Assembly (NCBI RefSeq): GCF_035784015.1
Contig: NZ_JALKOW010000002.1
Reading direction: 5' to 3' (one strand)
DNA length: 64,000 bases
Source: Comamonas sp009360615
GTDB lineage: Bacteria; Pseudomonadota; Gammaproteobacteria; Burkholderiales; Burkholderiaceae_C
Part shown: positions 25,024 through 33,587 of the stretch, piece after piece
Layout of the letters: every line of letters begins with the position of its first letter
How positions within the stretch are numbered: position 1 is the first letter of the stretch
Notes under the pieces: generated by a model
What the model was told of the DNA's origin: nothing
Database searches by the model: none
What the model saw: the letters and a program-made list of their open reading frames with translations, nothing else
Made by a program: the position numbers and the translations under genes

Positions 25024-25820
25024 GCCGCTCCCTGGAAGAGATTCTGTTTGCAGCGCCTGGCCCGCAGGCCCGCGCCGTGACGCGGGCGATGAGCCTGATT
25101 GCTGCGGCTGCGCTGCTGGTGCTGGCTGTGGCCGTCGCGGTCCGATTCCACTCTGCGGGTCAGCTTGAGGCCCCCTATTGGGAATTCTTTGCCTGGTCGA
25201 CGACCTGGCGTTTTCTTGCCGAAGGCCTGCTTGGCACGCTGGCATCGTCGGCAATGGCCGCCCTCATTTCCCTGGCCCTCGGCTTGCTGCTGCTCGCGGG
25301 GCGGCTGTCGCGGCTGAGCTTGCTGCGCTGGCCTAGCATTGCGGCCATCGAGTTCCTGCGTGGCACGCCTACGCTGCTGCTCATCTACGTGTGTTTTCTG
25401 GTGCTGCCGTCGATCGGGATCAGGCTGAGCACCTATTGGATGCTGACCTTGCCCATCGGCCTGAGCACCGCAGCCGTGGTCGCCGAGGTCTACCGCGCCG
25501 GCGTGCTGGCCGTTCCGCGCGGCCAGACGGATGCTGCGCGCAGCCTGGGGCTGAGCGAAGCGCAGGTGTTTTTCTTCGTCGTCTTTCCGCAGGCCCTTCG
25601 CTACATTGTTCCGGCACTGGTTGCACAACTGGTCATCGTCGTCAAGGACACCACCTTCGGTTATGTGGTCACCTACGGCGAACTCATGCAGAACGCCAAG
25701 GTGCTCATTGCGAACTACCATTCGCTGGTGCCGGTGTATCTGGTCGTTGCGGCGCTGTACTGTCTTGTGAACTACGCCATCTCAAGGGCGAGCCATCGGC
25801 TGGGCCGGCCCATGCACTGA
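25020..25820 (+). CDS. Polar amino acid ABC transporter permease (HisQ/GltK type)
   Basis: 266 residues, overlapping the previous stop by ATGA. Hydrophobic N-terminal helix (about 25-42), then EFLRGTPTLLLIYVCFLVLPS, and the EAA loop GVLAVPRGQTDAARSLGLSEAQVFFFVVFPQALRYIVPAL. Second channel subunit. No ATP-binding protein gene follows; an ATPase from elsewhere in the genome must complete the importer. Confidence 0.88.
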   Translation: MSRSLEEILFAAPGPQARAVTRAMSLIAAAALLVLAVAVAVRFHSAGQLEAPYWEFFAWSTTWRFLAEGLLGTLASSAMAALISLALGLLLLAGRLSRLSLLRWPSIAAIEFLRGTPTLLLIYVCFLVLPSIGIRLSTYWMLTLPIGLSTAAVVAEVYRAGVLAVPRGQTDAARSLGLSEAQVFFFVVFPQALRYIVPALVAQLVIVVKDTTFGYVVTYGELMQNAKVLIANYHSLVPVYLVVAALYCLVNYAISRASHRLGRPMH

Positions 25821-26307
25821 CTGCTCCGGAGGCAGTCCGGTGAGACGGGCCTGGGCAGCGCGAACAGGCGCAGCTTCAAGGCTGGTGACCCGCAGCATGG
25901 GCGGCATGACCGTGTCTGATCAGGGTGCATGAACGCAGCGTTGCCGAGGTGCTTTCGCTGAACGACGTCCGCCGGCGCTCGGCCCCGGGGGCTGGGAAGC
26001 CTGGCCGATGGGCGCCGGCACCAGTCGGCGGGATTCTCGGCGCGCCGAGCTGCTTGGCGGATTCCGGCATCCTCCGAAGACCATGCTCATGGGGCATTTG
26101 CAGCGACAATCCAGTGGTGTCGCGTTGCTGCCAGCCGCTCAAGCGTGGGCGCAGGCTTTGGCCGATGTCTGCAAGCTTGCCGAATCCCGGTCATGCCGAT
26201 GCTTGATGCAGCTGTGCGCTTCCCGAGAGCGGCCGGGTTCGTCGCAAGCGCAGGCCGCAGGTGCCCGCGCTAGCGACGGACGTTGTTGAAACCATTGCCA
26301 TCGGGCG
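25821..26307. other. Gene-free interval between permease and LysR gene
   Basis: About 490 bp. Short frames on both strands lack family resemblance. I expected an ATPase gene here and found no Walker A or ABC signature in any frame. Nothing else is seen. Confidence 0.5.
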
Positions 26308-27333
26308 ATGACATCCGTTGAAATCATGGCTGCTGACTCTTGTCTTTCCCAGGTGCCGGCAGGGGCTGCGGCTGCAAGCCCCGAGGGGCGCCTGCTCTTT
26401 TCCCGCCTGGTCAAGCAGGTGCGGCTGCGTCAGTTGCAGCTGTTGCTGGCGTTGCAGCAGTGTGGCTCGGTGATGCAGGCGGCAGCGGCGCTGCACATGA
26501 GCCAGTCGGCCGCGACCCAGGCACTGGCCGAGCTGGAGAGGGTGCTGGACATCCAGCTTTTCGAACGCCATGCGCGCGGCATGCGGCCCACAGTGGCAGG
26601 GCAGACCCTGATCGATGCGGCACGCAGCATGCTGGTGGGCCTGCAGGAAGTCTCCGAGTCGCTGGCCTCCATCCGTCGCGGGGCATCGGCAGCGTTGCGC
26701 CTGGGGGCCATTCCGGCAGCTGCGCTTTCGGTGCTGTCCCGGCTGCTGCCGCGTTTTTACGAGGCACACCCTCAGGTCTATGTGGATGTGCACGAGGATG
26801 CCAGTGCCCCTTTGCTGTCGCAGCTCATGGCCTCCGGACTCGATGTGGTGTTCTGCCGCCGGCCGCAGCTATTGCCGGCGGAGTACGCCTTCGAGCCGCT
26901 GCTGCTGGATGCGGCCTTGGTCATTGCCGATGCAGACCATCCGTTGGTCGGGCGCCGCGATGTGCCGCTGCCGGCATTGAGGGGCGCGCGCTGGGTGCTG
27001 CCGAGCTTTGGTATCGCGGTGCGCCACATCGTGGAGACCGAAGTGCTGCCGGTTCTGGAGGATGCCTCCTGGTTTCCGGCCTCCACCGTGTCCCTGCCCG
27101 TTCTCGAAGGTCTGCTCACCCAGCCCGGGGCCGTATCGCTGGTGCCCCGCAGCATTCTTCCGGGACTGTGTTCCCGGGGGCGTGTGCGTGCGCTGGATGT
27201 GCGTATCGAAGGGCGCTTGCCGCCCTTGGGGGCGGTGTACCGCACAGACCATGCGCCGGCGCTGCTGAAGGAGATGCTCAGCCTCTGGCATCGGCTCGCG
27301 CTGCCTCATGCGGCAGTGCCGCAGAGGCTGTGA
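26308..27333 (+). CDS. LysR family transcriptional regulator
   Basis: 341 residues. The helix-turn-helix region is at about 35-95: VRLRQLQLLLALQQCGSVMQAAAALHMSQSAATQALAELERVLDIQLFERHARGMRPTVAGQTL. A periplasmic-binding-protein-like effector domain follows (LRLGAIPAAALSVLSRLLPRFYEAHPQVYVDVHED). The N-terminal ~30 residues before the HTH are longer than usual, so a later start is possible. It may control the amino acid importer upstream or act elsewhere; it is convergent with cobF and not obviously part of the B12 regulon. Confidence 0.87.
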   Translation: MTSVEIMAADSCLSQVPAGAAAASPEGRLLFSRLVKQVRLRQLQLLLALQQCGSVMQAAAALHMSQSAATQALAELERVLDIQLFERHARGMRPTVAGQTLIDAARSMLVGLQEVSESLASIRRGASAALRLGAIPAAALSVLSRLLPRFYEAHPQVYVDVHEDASAPLLSQLMASGLDVVFCRRPQLLPAEYAFEPLLLDAALVIADADHPLVGRRDVPLPALRGARWVLPSFGIAVRHIVETEVLPVLEDASWFPASTVSLPVLEGLLTQPGAVSLVPRSILPGLCSRGRVRALDVRIEGRLPPLGAVYRTDHAPALLKEMLSLWHRLALPHAAVPQRL

Positions 27334-27426
27334 CCGGCATGGCGCCTGTGCCGGACTATCAGGCCCTGTTGACGCCATGCGCCGCAGAGGTGCTGTCAGG
27401 CGACGCATGCGCCTTGGCAACCTGGG

Positions 27427-28185
27427 TCAGGGGGCGGCGACCCTGCGCAACAGGTAGATGTCCATGATCCAGCCATTCTGCTCGCGGGCCAGCGAGCGCC
27501 TGCTGGTGATCTCCGGCGCGATCTGTCGAAGCCGGCCCTGCATGAGCATTTGCTGGGGCATGCCCAGATAGGCGCCCCAGTAGATGTCGACATCGGTGTC
27601 TTGCAGCTGTTCGTAGCTGCATTGACCGTCCAGCATCACGACCAGGGTGTTCACCCCGGATGGCCAGCCGCTCTCGCGCAGCTGGCGACCGGTGGTGATC
27701 AGGAACGGTTCGCCGATTTCATTGAGGGCAATGCCGTGGGCACTGCACAGCACCTGCATGGATGTGATGCCGGGCACCACGCGTACCTGTTCTCGGGCCA
27801 GGCCCAGCCGCGAGGCGATGCGCAGCGTGCTGTCGTAGAGGGACGGATCACCCCAGACGAGCAGTGCCACGCGTCCAGAGCGGGCAGGTAGGTGGTCCAG
27901 AAGAGTGGCCTGCCAGCGCCGGGCAATGGCGTCATGCCACTCATCCACCTGCTGGTCGTAGTCCGATCCCTGCTGGCGGCGTCGGGGCATGTCGAAGTGC
28001 GCAATTCGGCTCTCTCCAACGGCCAGGTTTTGCAGCAGTGACAGGCGCACCTGAGCCAGTTCCGCCTTGCTGTCATCCTTGTGGGGCAACAGGACCAGGT
28101 CGGCGCTGCGAATGGCTTTCTCGGCCTCCCGGGTGAGGTGATCCGGGTTGCCGGTGCCGATGCCGATCAGGAACAGCTCCAGCAT
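27427..28185 (-). CDS. cobF: Precorrin-6A synthase (deacetylating) CobF
   Basis: 252 residues, TP-methylase fold. Begins MLELFLIGIGTGNPDHLT, the CobF form of the SAM-binding N-terminus, with later VVPGITSMQVLCSAHGIALNEIGEPFLITTGR. CobF methylates C1 of precorrin-5 and releases acetate, a step found only in the aerobic cobalamin route. ATG at 28185 overlaps the cobM stop (TGATG); a GTG one codon earlier is an alternative. It is the last gene of the cobL-cobE-cobM-cobF series and ends convergent to the LysR gene. Confidence 0.92.
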   Translation of the reverse strand: MLELFLIGIGTGNPDHLTREAEKAIRSADLVLLPHKDDSKAELAQVRLSLLQNLAVGESRIAHFDMPRRRQQGSDYDQQVDEWHDAIARRWQATLLDHLPARSGRVALLVWGDPSLYDSTLRIASRLGLAREQVRVVPGITSMQVLCSAHGIALNEIGEPFLITTGRQLRESGWPSGVNTLVVMLDGQCSYEQLQDTDVDIYWGAYLGMPQQMLMQGRLRQIAPEITSRRSLAREQNGWIMDIYLLRRVAAP

Positions 28186-28979
28186 CACGCGCCCTCGGTG
28201 CCGTGAGGGAAACGTGGCTCGTCGCCACGGGGCCGGTAGCGGCGGTCATAGTCGTTGGCATAGAGCCGGCTGCTGCCGAATTCCTGCTGGCTCAGTGTGG
28301 CCCCGACCAGAATCAGCGCGCTGCGCTGCAGGGGATTGGACTGGGCGGCACTGGCAATGTCTCTCACGCGGATGCGCAGCAGCTGCTCGTCCGGCCAGGA
28401 GGCCCGCCACACAATGGCTGCGGGGCAATCCGCGCCGTAATGGCTGGTGAGCTCCCGCTGCACCTGGTCTGCAACATGGACCGACAGGTGGATGGCCAGC
28501 ACGGCACCTGTCGCTGCGAAGGCGGCCAGGGTCTCGCCATCAGGCATGGTCGATGCCCGCCCCGAAGTGCGCGTCAGCACCACCGATTGGCAGGAGCCCG
28601 GCAAAGTCAGCTCGGCCTCCAGCGCTGCGGCTGCGGCGCTGAAAGCGGGAACCCCGGGCGTGACGGTATAGGGGATGTTCAATTCGCGCAGGGCGCGCAG
28701 CTGCTCGCCCATGGCAGACCAGATGCTCAGGTCTCCGGAGTGCAGGCGCGCGATATCCAGCCCTTGCGCGTGTGCGATCTGTATTTCGGCCACGATGTCC
28801 TGCAGCGACAGCGGAGCGGTGTTGACGAGACGGGCTCCGGCGGGGCAGTGCGCCAGCAGCTCTTGGGGCACCAGCGAACCTGCGTAGAGACACACAGGCG
28901 AGGCGGCCAGCAGATTGCGTCCGCGAATGGTGATGAGGTCGGCCGCACCGGGGCCGGCTCCGATGAAATGAACGGTCAA
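28185..28979 (-). CDS. cobM: Precorrin-4 C11-methyltransferase CobM
   Basis: 264 residues. TVHFIGAGPGAADLITIRGRNLL is the CobM/CbiF SAM-site start, then CLYAGSLVPQELLAHCP, ARLHSGDLSIWSAMGEQ, VTPGVPAFSAAAAALEAELTLP and QSVVLTRTSGRASTMP, all diagnostic. The start I choose is TTG at 28979, overlapping the upstream cobE stop (TTGA); no ATG exists close to the family N-terminus. Longer in-frame extensions read into cobE and are rejected. It makes precorrin-5 in the cytoplasm. Confidence 0.92.
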   Translation of the reverse strand: MTVHFIGAGPGAADLITIRGRNLLAASPVCLYAGSLVPQELLAHCPAGARLVNTAPLSLQDIVAEIQIAHAQGLDIARLHSGDLSIWSAMGEQLRALRELNIPYTVTPGVPAFSAAAAALEAELTLPGSCQSVVLTRTSGRASTMPDGETLAAFAATGAVLAIHLSVHVADQVQRELTSHYGADCPAAIVWRASWPDEQLLRIRVRDIASAAQSNPLQRSALILVGATLSQQEFGSSRLYANDYDRRYRPRGDEPRFPHGTEGA

Positions 28980-29419
28980 GGCATAACTCCAGGGATCAAT
29001 GAGGTGGGAGGCGTCACGCCGGCAATCGCCAGCGTCGCACGTCGGTCTTCCGAGACGGTACGCAGCACCAGCAGACGGGCATGGGGCAGGGCGGAGCTGG
29101 CGCGTAGGGCCAGGGCTTCGGCGACGCTGCCCGTGGCAAAGCGCTGTTGCAGTCTGGCGGAACGGGATGGCGTGGCGACCCGGGCAATTGCGTCTTCGGT
29201 CCAGGTCTTCCAGTCGATCGGGCCCCGGATCTGGTTCGCCCAGTCCTGCAAGGCGCGAGCGGCACAAGTCTGGCTTCTGGTAGCCAGCAGGGCAAAGGTC
29301 CAGCGACAGGGCACTGAACCCGCACAATCGAGGGTCTGGACGGCCTGGGTCCAGCAACTCTCGAACGATTCAGCCAGGGCTCCGGCCTGAAAGCCCCAGC
29401 CTGCAAACAGATATCTCAC
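28976..29419 (-). CDS. cobE: CobE / CbiG C-terminal family protein
   Basis: 147 residues from a GTG at 29419 that overlaps the cobL stop (GTGA). MRYLFAGWGFQAGALAESFESCW and PSRSARLQQRFATGSVAEALALRAS are the pattern of CobE, related to the C-terminal half of CbiG (AxGfr... then sVsEAaAL). In CbiG this part is implicated in opening the lactone; in the aerobic pathway CobE is needed but its chemistry is less clear. Position between cobL and cobM supports the call. Confidence 0.82.
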   Translation of the reverse strand: MRYLFAGWGFQAGALAESFESCWTQAVQTLDCAGSVPCRWTFALLATRSQTCAARALQDWANQIRGPIDWKTWTEDAIARVATPSRSARLQQRFATGSVAEALALRASSALPHARLLVLRTVSEDRRATLAIAGVTPPTSLIPGVMP

Positions 29420-30612
29420 GGGTGGCTCCAGACCCACTGCACCAGGGGGCGAGCCGGCGCCCAGGAGTGCATGCTGCCCAGGCTCTGTGCCTCGCTCCAT
29501 TGCAGCTGATGCAGCTGGCCGCCATGCGTGTGGTGCAGCTGCAGCAGCAGCGCCTGGGTCTGCAGCGCAACGGCGTTCACCACCAGCCGCCAGGGCCCGG
29601 AAAGCTGCATGCACAGGGCATCGAACAGCGCTGCGCTGAAGCCGCCGCCCACAAAGACGGCCTGAGGTTGAGGTTGCAGGCGGGGAAGGGCGGCCAGCGC
29701 ATGGTCATGTACCACTTCGAGCGCTGCCGCATAGCGTTGGGCGTTCAGTGCAATATTGGCTGCACGCTCGGCATGTTGCTCCACGCAGATGGCCTGGCCA
29801 CCCGCCAGACACCACTCGACGGCGACCGAGCCAGAACCGGCTCCCAGATCCCAGAGCCACTCGCCCTGGCGCGGTGCCAGGGCGGCGAGCGTCATCGCTC
29901 GCACAGGGCTCTTGGTGATCTGACCGTCGTGCACGAAGGCATCGATGGGCCTGCCGGCCACCTGGGGCAGACCTGACTGACCGCGCGCTTCGAAAGCGGC
30001 CGTCACGGGGGCTTTGGCCGGCTGGCTCTCCATCAAGGCCGCCAGCTCTTGCGCCGTGCCGTTGCGCGTGCGCTGCTGGTCGCTGCCTGCCTGCTCCACC
30101 AGCCACAATGGGCTGTCGCCCCAGCCCTGCTGCACCAGCCATCGTGCCAGGTCCCGAGCGGCCGGGCCATCGCGCAACAGGCAGATGAAGCGCTGGCGCG
30201 GTGCCAGCAAAGGCGTCAGGGTGTTCAGGGGGCGTGCATGCAGGCCCAGGCAGTGTGCGTGCTCCTGGGACCAGCCCAGCTCGCCGGCAACCCAGGCGAA
30301 TGTGGAGGGTTGCGGGTAATTGCGCCACTCGCCCAGCTCCAGGTGCCGGGCCAGCGATGCCCCGGCACCGAAGTGAAAGGGATCGCCGGACACCAGCACG
30401 GCCACGCCTTGCTGTCCACGCAGTTGCAGCACGGGATCGACGCTGAAGGGGACGGGCCATGCCCGTCCACGGGATCCTGACTGCGCCAGCGCCAGATGAC
30501 GCGGACTGCCGAACACAACACTGGCATCATCCAGGGCTCGACGCGCTGCAGGGCTCAGGCCTTCCAGCCCTGATGGATGAATTCCGATAATGGAAAGCCA
30601 CGGATTGGCCAT
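29416..30612 (-). CDS. cobL: Precorrin-6Y C5,15-methyltransferase (decarboxylating) CobL
   Basis: 398 residues from ATG 30612. N-terminal CbiE-like TP-methylase (MANPWLSIIGIHPSGLEGLSPAARRAL, VLVSGDPFHFGAGASLARHL) and C-terminal CbiT-like Rossmann methyltransferase (LWDLGAGSGSVAVEWCLAGGQAICVEQHAERAANI, VFVGGGF). The fusion of both activities is the usual CobL. It methylates C5 and C15 and decarboxylates the C12 acetate of precorrin-6B. Its ATG overlaps the divergent cobK ATG within the sequence catg (30610-30613). A GTG/ATG further upstream at 30639 exists but would lie deeper inside cobK. Confidence 0.92.
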   Translation of the reverse strand: MANPWLSIIGIHPSGLEGLSPAARRALDDASVVFGSPRHLALAQSGSRGRAWPVPFSVDPVLQLRGQQGVAVLVSGDPFHFGAGASLARHLELGEWRNYPQPSTFAWVAGELGWSQEHAHCLGLHARPLNTLTPLLAPRQRFICLLRDGPAARDLARWLVQQGWGDSPLWLVEQAGSDQQRTRNGTAQELAALMESQPAKAPVTAAFEARGQSGLPQVAGRPIDAFVHDGQITKSPVRAMTLAALAPRQGEWLWDLGAGSGSVAVEWCLAGGQAICVEQHAERAANIALNAQRYAAALEVVHDHALAALPRLQPQPQAVFVGGGFSAALFDALCMQLSGPWRLVVNAVALQTQALLLQLHHTHGGQLHQLQWSEAQSLGSMHSWAPARPLVQWVWSHP

Positions 30613-31360
30613 GACCCAAGTTCTCCTTTTAGGCGGCACTTTCGATGCCTATATGCTGTCCGCGATGCTGCATGAAGCGGGGGTGGCAGCCATCTATTCC
30701 TATGCGGGGGCCACCCGGACGCGTCGCACTCCGCCCCTGCCCGTACGTGTGGGCGGTTTCGGCGGCGTGCGGGGGCTGGTGGACTACCTGATTGCGCATC
30801 AAATCACCCATGTCATCGACGCGACCCATCCATTCGCGGCACAGATGAGTGCCAACGCCATTGCGGCCTGCTCCCGGCTGGGTCTGCCCTTGCTGTCCAT
30901 GGAGCGGCCCCCCTGGCAGGCGCAGCCCGGCGACCGATGGCAGCATGTGCCGGACATGGCAGCAGCCGCCAAGATCCTGAATCCTTTGTCCAGGCGGGTG
31001 TTTCTGGCCATAGGTCGCAAGCAGCTTGCGGCGTTTGCCGGCCTCGCGGACCGGCATCGGTTCGTGCTGCGCGTCATCGACCAGGAGGGCGACGCCCTGC
31101 CGCTGCCGCCATCCAGCTATGAGCTGATCGTGGCGCGGGGCCCGTTCCGGCTCGCCGACGAACTGGCGCTGCTCGGACAGTACCGTATCGACTGTATTGT
31201 CAGCAAGAACGCCGGCGGCGCCGATACCTATGCCAAGATCGAGGCCGCACGGCAACTGGGCATTCCGGTCGTCATGGTCGACAGACCGGTGCTGGAGCCG
31301 CGCACGCAGTGCCAAAGCCCTCAGCAGGCCATGGAGTGGCTGCAGCGGCCGCGTCGCTGA
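30611..31360 (+). CDS. cobK: Precorrin-6A reductase CobK
   Basis: 249 residues. MTQVLLLGGTFDAYMLSAML is the nucleotide-binding start, with VIDATHPFAAQMSANAIAAC, RVFLAIGRKQLAAFA and DCIVSKNAGGADTYAKIEAARQLGIPVVMVDRP, the typical CbiJ/CobK motifs. It reduces precorrin-6A with NADPH. It is the only B12 gene of the window on the plus strand, lying between cobL (start codons overlapping) and cobJ (31 bp between convergent stops). Confidence 0.92.
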   Translation: MTQVLLLGGTFDAYMLSAMLHEAGVAAIYSYAGATRTRRTPPLPVRVGGFGGVRGLVDYLIAHQITHVIDATHPFAAQMSANAIAACSRLGLPLLSMERPPWQAQPGDRWQHVPDMAAAAKILNPLSRRVFLAIGRKQLAAFAGLADRHRFVLRVIDQEGDALPLPPSSYELIVARGPFRLADELALLGQYRIDCIVSKNAGGADTYAKIEAARQLGIPVVMVDRPVLEPRTQCQSPQQAMEWLQRPRR

Positions 31361-31391
31361 GCACTGGCACCCGACGAGACCATGCGGGTGC

Positions 31392-32195
31392 TCAGCCATG
31401 GTCTGTCACGGCCGAGGCAGCGCTGCCGCCGGCCCCATAGCTGCGCGGGGTATAGACATGCCTGCCCACCTGCCGGGTCTGGCTGCTGCCCACGATCACC
31501 ACCGTGCGCATATCCGCCATGTCGGCGCGTGCATCCAGCAGCGGCACGACCCGCAGCGTTTCGTCGGGGTGGCTGACGTTGCGGGCAAAGCAGATCAGGC
31601 GTCCGGGCTCGCATTCCTGCTGCAGCACCTGCAGGGCGCGTGCAAAGCCCTCCGGTCGTGAACGGGAGCAGGGGTTGTAGAACGCCATGGCGAAATCGGC
31701 CTGGGCCGCCAGTCGGATGCGGCGTTCGATGATGCTGGCGGGTTTGAGGTTGTCGGACAGATTGATGGTGCAGAAGTCATGTCCCAAGGGGGCGCCCAGG
31801 CGGGCTGCGGCCGCCAGCATGGCGGTGATGCCCGGCTGAACCTGAACGTCCACGCCTTGCCAGCGGGCATGCTCCTCGGGGCTGGCCCGCTCCAGCGTCT
31901 CGAACACGGCACTGGCCATGGCGAACACGCCCGGATCGCCCGACGACAGCATCAGCACCTTGCGGCCCTGGGCTGCCAGATTAAGGGCATTGCGCGCGCG
32001 CTCCAGCTCTTCGCGGTTGTCGCTGGCGTGCAGTTGCAGGTGGGGCAGCCCCTGCAGTCGCGCCACATAGGGAAAGTAGCCGAATGCATCGCTGGCACTG
32101 GCGATGCTGTCGCGCACCTGCTGCGTCATCAGTGCATCATCGCCCGGGCCCAGGCCCAGAACCAGGAGTTGAGGTGGCATTGTGGTCGTGCTCAT
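31392..32195 (-). CDS. cobJ: Precorrin-3B C17-methyltransferase CobJ
   Basis: 267 residues. LLVLGLGPGDDALMTQQVRDSI, then GYFPYV, VLMLSSGDPGVFAMASAVFE, VQVQPGITAMLAAAARLGAPLGHDFCTINLSDNLKP and AFYNPCSRSRPEG are diagnostic of CobJ/CbiH. It performs C17 methylation and ring contraction. It follows cobI by 10 bp and is the last gene before the inverted cobK. Confidence 0.93.
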   Translation of the reverse strand: MSTTTMPPQLLVLGLGPGDDALMTQQVRDSIASASDAFGYFPYVARLQGLPHLQLHASDNREELERARNALNLAAQGRKVLMLSSGDPGVFAMASAVFETLERASPEEHARWQGVDVQVQPGITAMLAAAARLGAPLGHDFCTINLSDNLKPASIIERRIRLAAQADFAMAFYNPCSRSRPEGFARALQVLQQECEPGRLICFARNVSHPDETLRVVPLLDARADMADMRTVVIVGSSQTRQVGRHVYTPRSYGAGGSAASAVTDHG

Positions 32196-32205
32196 GGCAG
32201 CGCAT

Positions 32206-32946
32206 TCACATGTCGTTGGCCGGGCGACGACCTTGGCCGTGCACGACGATGATGGCGAAATAGGGGCAACGCTCGGGGGCGTCGCTCAGCGGCATGACCT
32301 GCTGATCGCTCATGGTGCCGTTGATGACCAGCCAGGCGCGCTCCAGCTTGCCTTGCTCGACCAGCAGCGCACGGATGCGGCCCAGATGCCGTCCCACCTT
32401 CATGATGATCAGCGCATCCGAGCGCGCCATGTGCTCACGCAGCGGCGCATCGGGCAGGGTCGCGGGCAGCACGCTCATCACATCGTCGCCCCAGGTCATG
32501 GGAATGCCCGTGGCATGCCAGCAGCCCACCATGCCCGGTATGCCGGGCAGCACCTCCACCGACACCTGTGCCGCCTGGCGCAGACGCACATACAGGTGCA
32601 TGAAGGATCCGTAGAAGAATGGGTCGCCTTCGCAAAGCACGATCACATCCTCTCTGCGGGTCAGCTCCGTCAGCCTGGACTGCCAGTCCTGATAGAAGCT
32701 GGACAGCTGGGCGACATAGCGCGGGTCGTCGTGCGGGATCTCCGTGGTCACAGGGTACTCCATCGGATATTCCGTCACCTCGGCATGCAGCAGGCCATTG
32801 ACCAGCTGCCGCGCCTTGCCCGGGTGACCGCGTTTGCGGAAGTAGGCCACATGACGGGCGTTTCTCAGCAGTCGGTCGGCCTTCACGCTCATCATGTCGG
32901 GATCGCCGGGACCCAGTCCCACGCAGAATATTTTTCCGTGATTCAT
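32206..32946 (-). CDS. cobI: Precorrin-2 C20-methyltransferase CobI
   Basis: 246 residues from ATG 32946. GKIFCVGLGPGDPDMMSVKADRLLRNARHVAYFRKRG, VIVLCEGDPFFYGSFMHLYVRL, EVLPGIPGMVGCWHATGIPMTWGDDVMSVLPATL are the CobI/CbiL signatures. It converts precorrin-2 to precorrin-3A. It lies 11 bp after cobH. A much longer open frame upstream overlaps cobH and is not used. Confidence 0.93.
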   Translation of the reverse strand: MNHGKIFCVGLGPGDPDMMSVKADRLLRNARHVAYFRKRGHPGKARQLVNGLLHAEVTEYPMEYPVTTEIPHDDPRYVAQLSSFYQDWQSRLTELTRREDVIVLCEGDPFFYGSFMHLYVRLRQAAQVSVEVLPGIPGMVGCWHATGIPMTWGDDVMSVLPATLPDAPLREHMARSDALIIMKVGRHLGRIRALLVEQGKLERAWLVINGTMSDQQVMPLSDAPERCPYFAIIVVHGQGRRPANDM

Positions 32947-32957
32947 GGTGAAACTTC

Positions 32958-33587
32958 CTACTCCACCGTGGTTGCCAGCGCGTTGATGGCGGCAACCGTG
33001 ATGGCGGAGCCTCCGAGACGCCCTTGCACGATGGCAAACGGAATCTCGCCCCATTCGCGCAGCGCGTCCTTGGACTCTGCGGCTCCGACAAAGCCGACCG
33101 GGCAGCCGACGATGGCCGCCGGGCGCGGACAGGCCGGATCCTGCAGCATGTGGAGCAGATGAAACAGGGCGGTGGGCGCATTGCCGATGGCAACCACCGC
33201 GCCGTCCAGATGCTCGCGCCACAGCTCCAGAGCTGCTGCGCTGCGGGTGTTGCCCAGATCAGAGGCCAGAGCTGGCACACGCGGATCCTGCAGGGTGCAG
33301 ATGATGGGATTGTTCGCGGACAGGCGCTTGCGCGTGATGCCCTCGCTGACCATGCGTGCGTCGCAGAGCACGGGGGCGCCGCGCTGCAGCGCCGCTTCCG
33401 CCGCCTCGGCAAAGGTCGGCGAGAAATGGATATGCGAGGCCAGCTCCACCATGCCGGCTGCGTGAATCATGCGGCATGCAACGCGCTCCTCCACCGGGGT
33501 GAAGCGCTGGAGGTCGGCCTCGCGGCGGATGATGCTGAACGATTGCCGGTAAATCTCTTCACCGCACTTTTCATAGTTGTAGGTCAT
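32958..33587 (-). CDS. cobH: Precorrin-8X methylmutase CobH
   Basis: 209 residues, standard length. Family features: EEIYRQSFSIIRREADL, RVACRMIHAAGMVELASHIHFSP with the catalytic His, LCDARMVSEGITRKRL, AIGNAPTALFHLL and GCPVGFVGAAESKDAL. It moves the C11 methyl to C12, giving hydrogenobyrinate. It overlaps the end of cobG by 17 bp. Confidence 0.94.
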   Translation of the reverse strand: MTYNYEKCGEEIYRQSFSIIRREADLQRFTPVEERVACRMIHAAGMVELASHIHFSPTFAEAAEAALQRGAPVLCDARMVSEGITRKRLSANNPIICTLQDPRVPALASDLGNTRSAAALELWREHLDGAVVAIGNAPTALFHLLHMLQDPACPRPAAIVGCPVGFVGAAESKDALREWGEIPFAIVQGRLGGSAITVAAINALATTVE

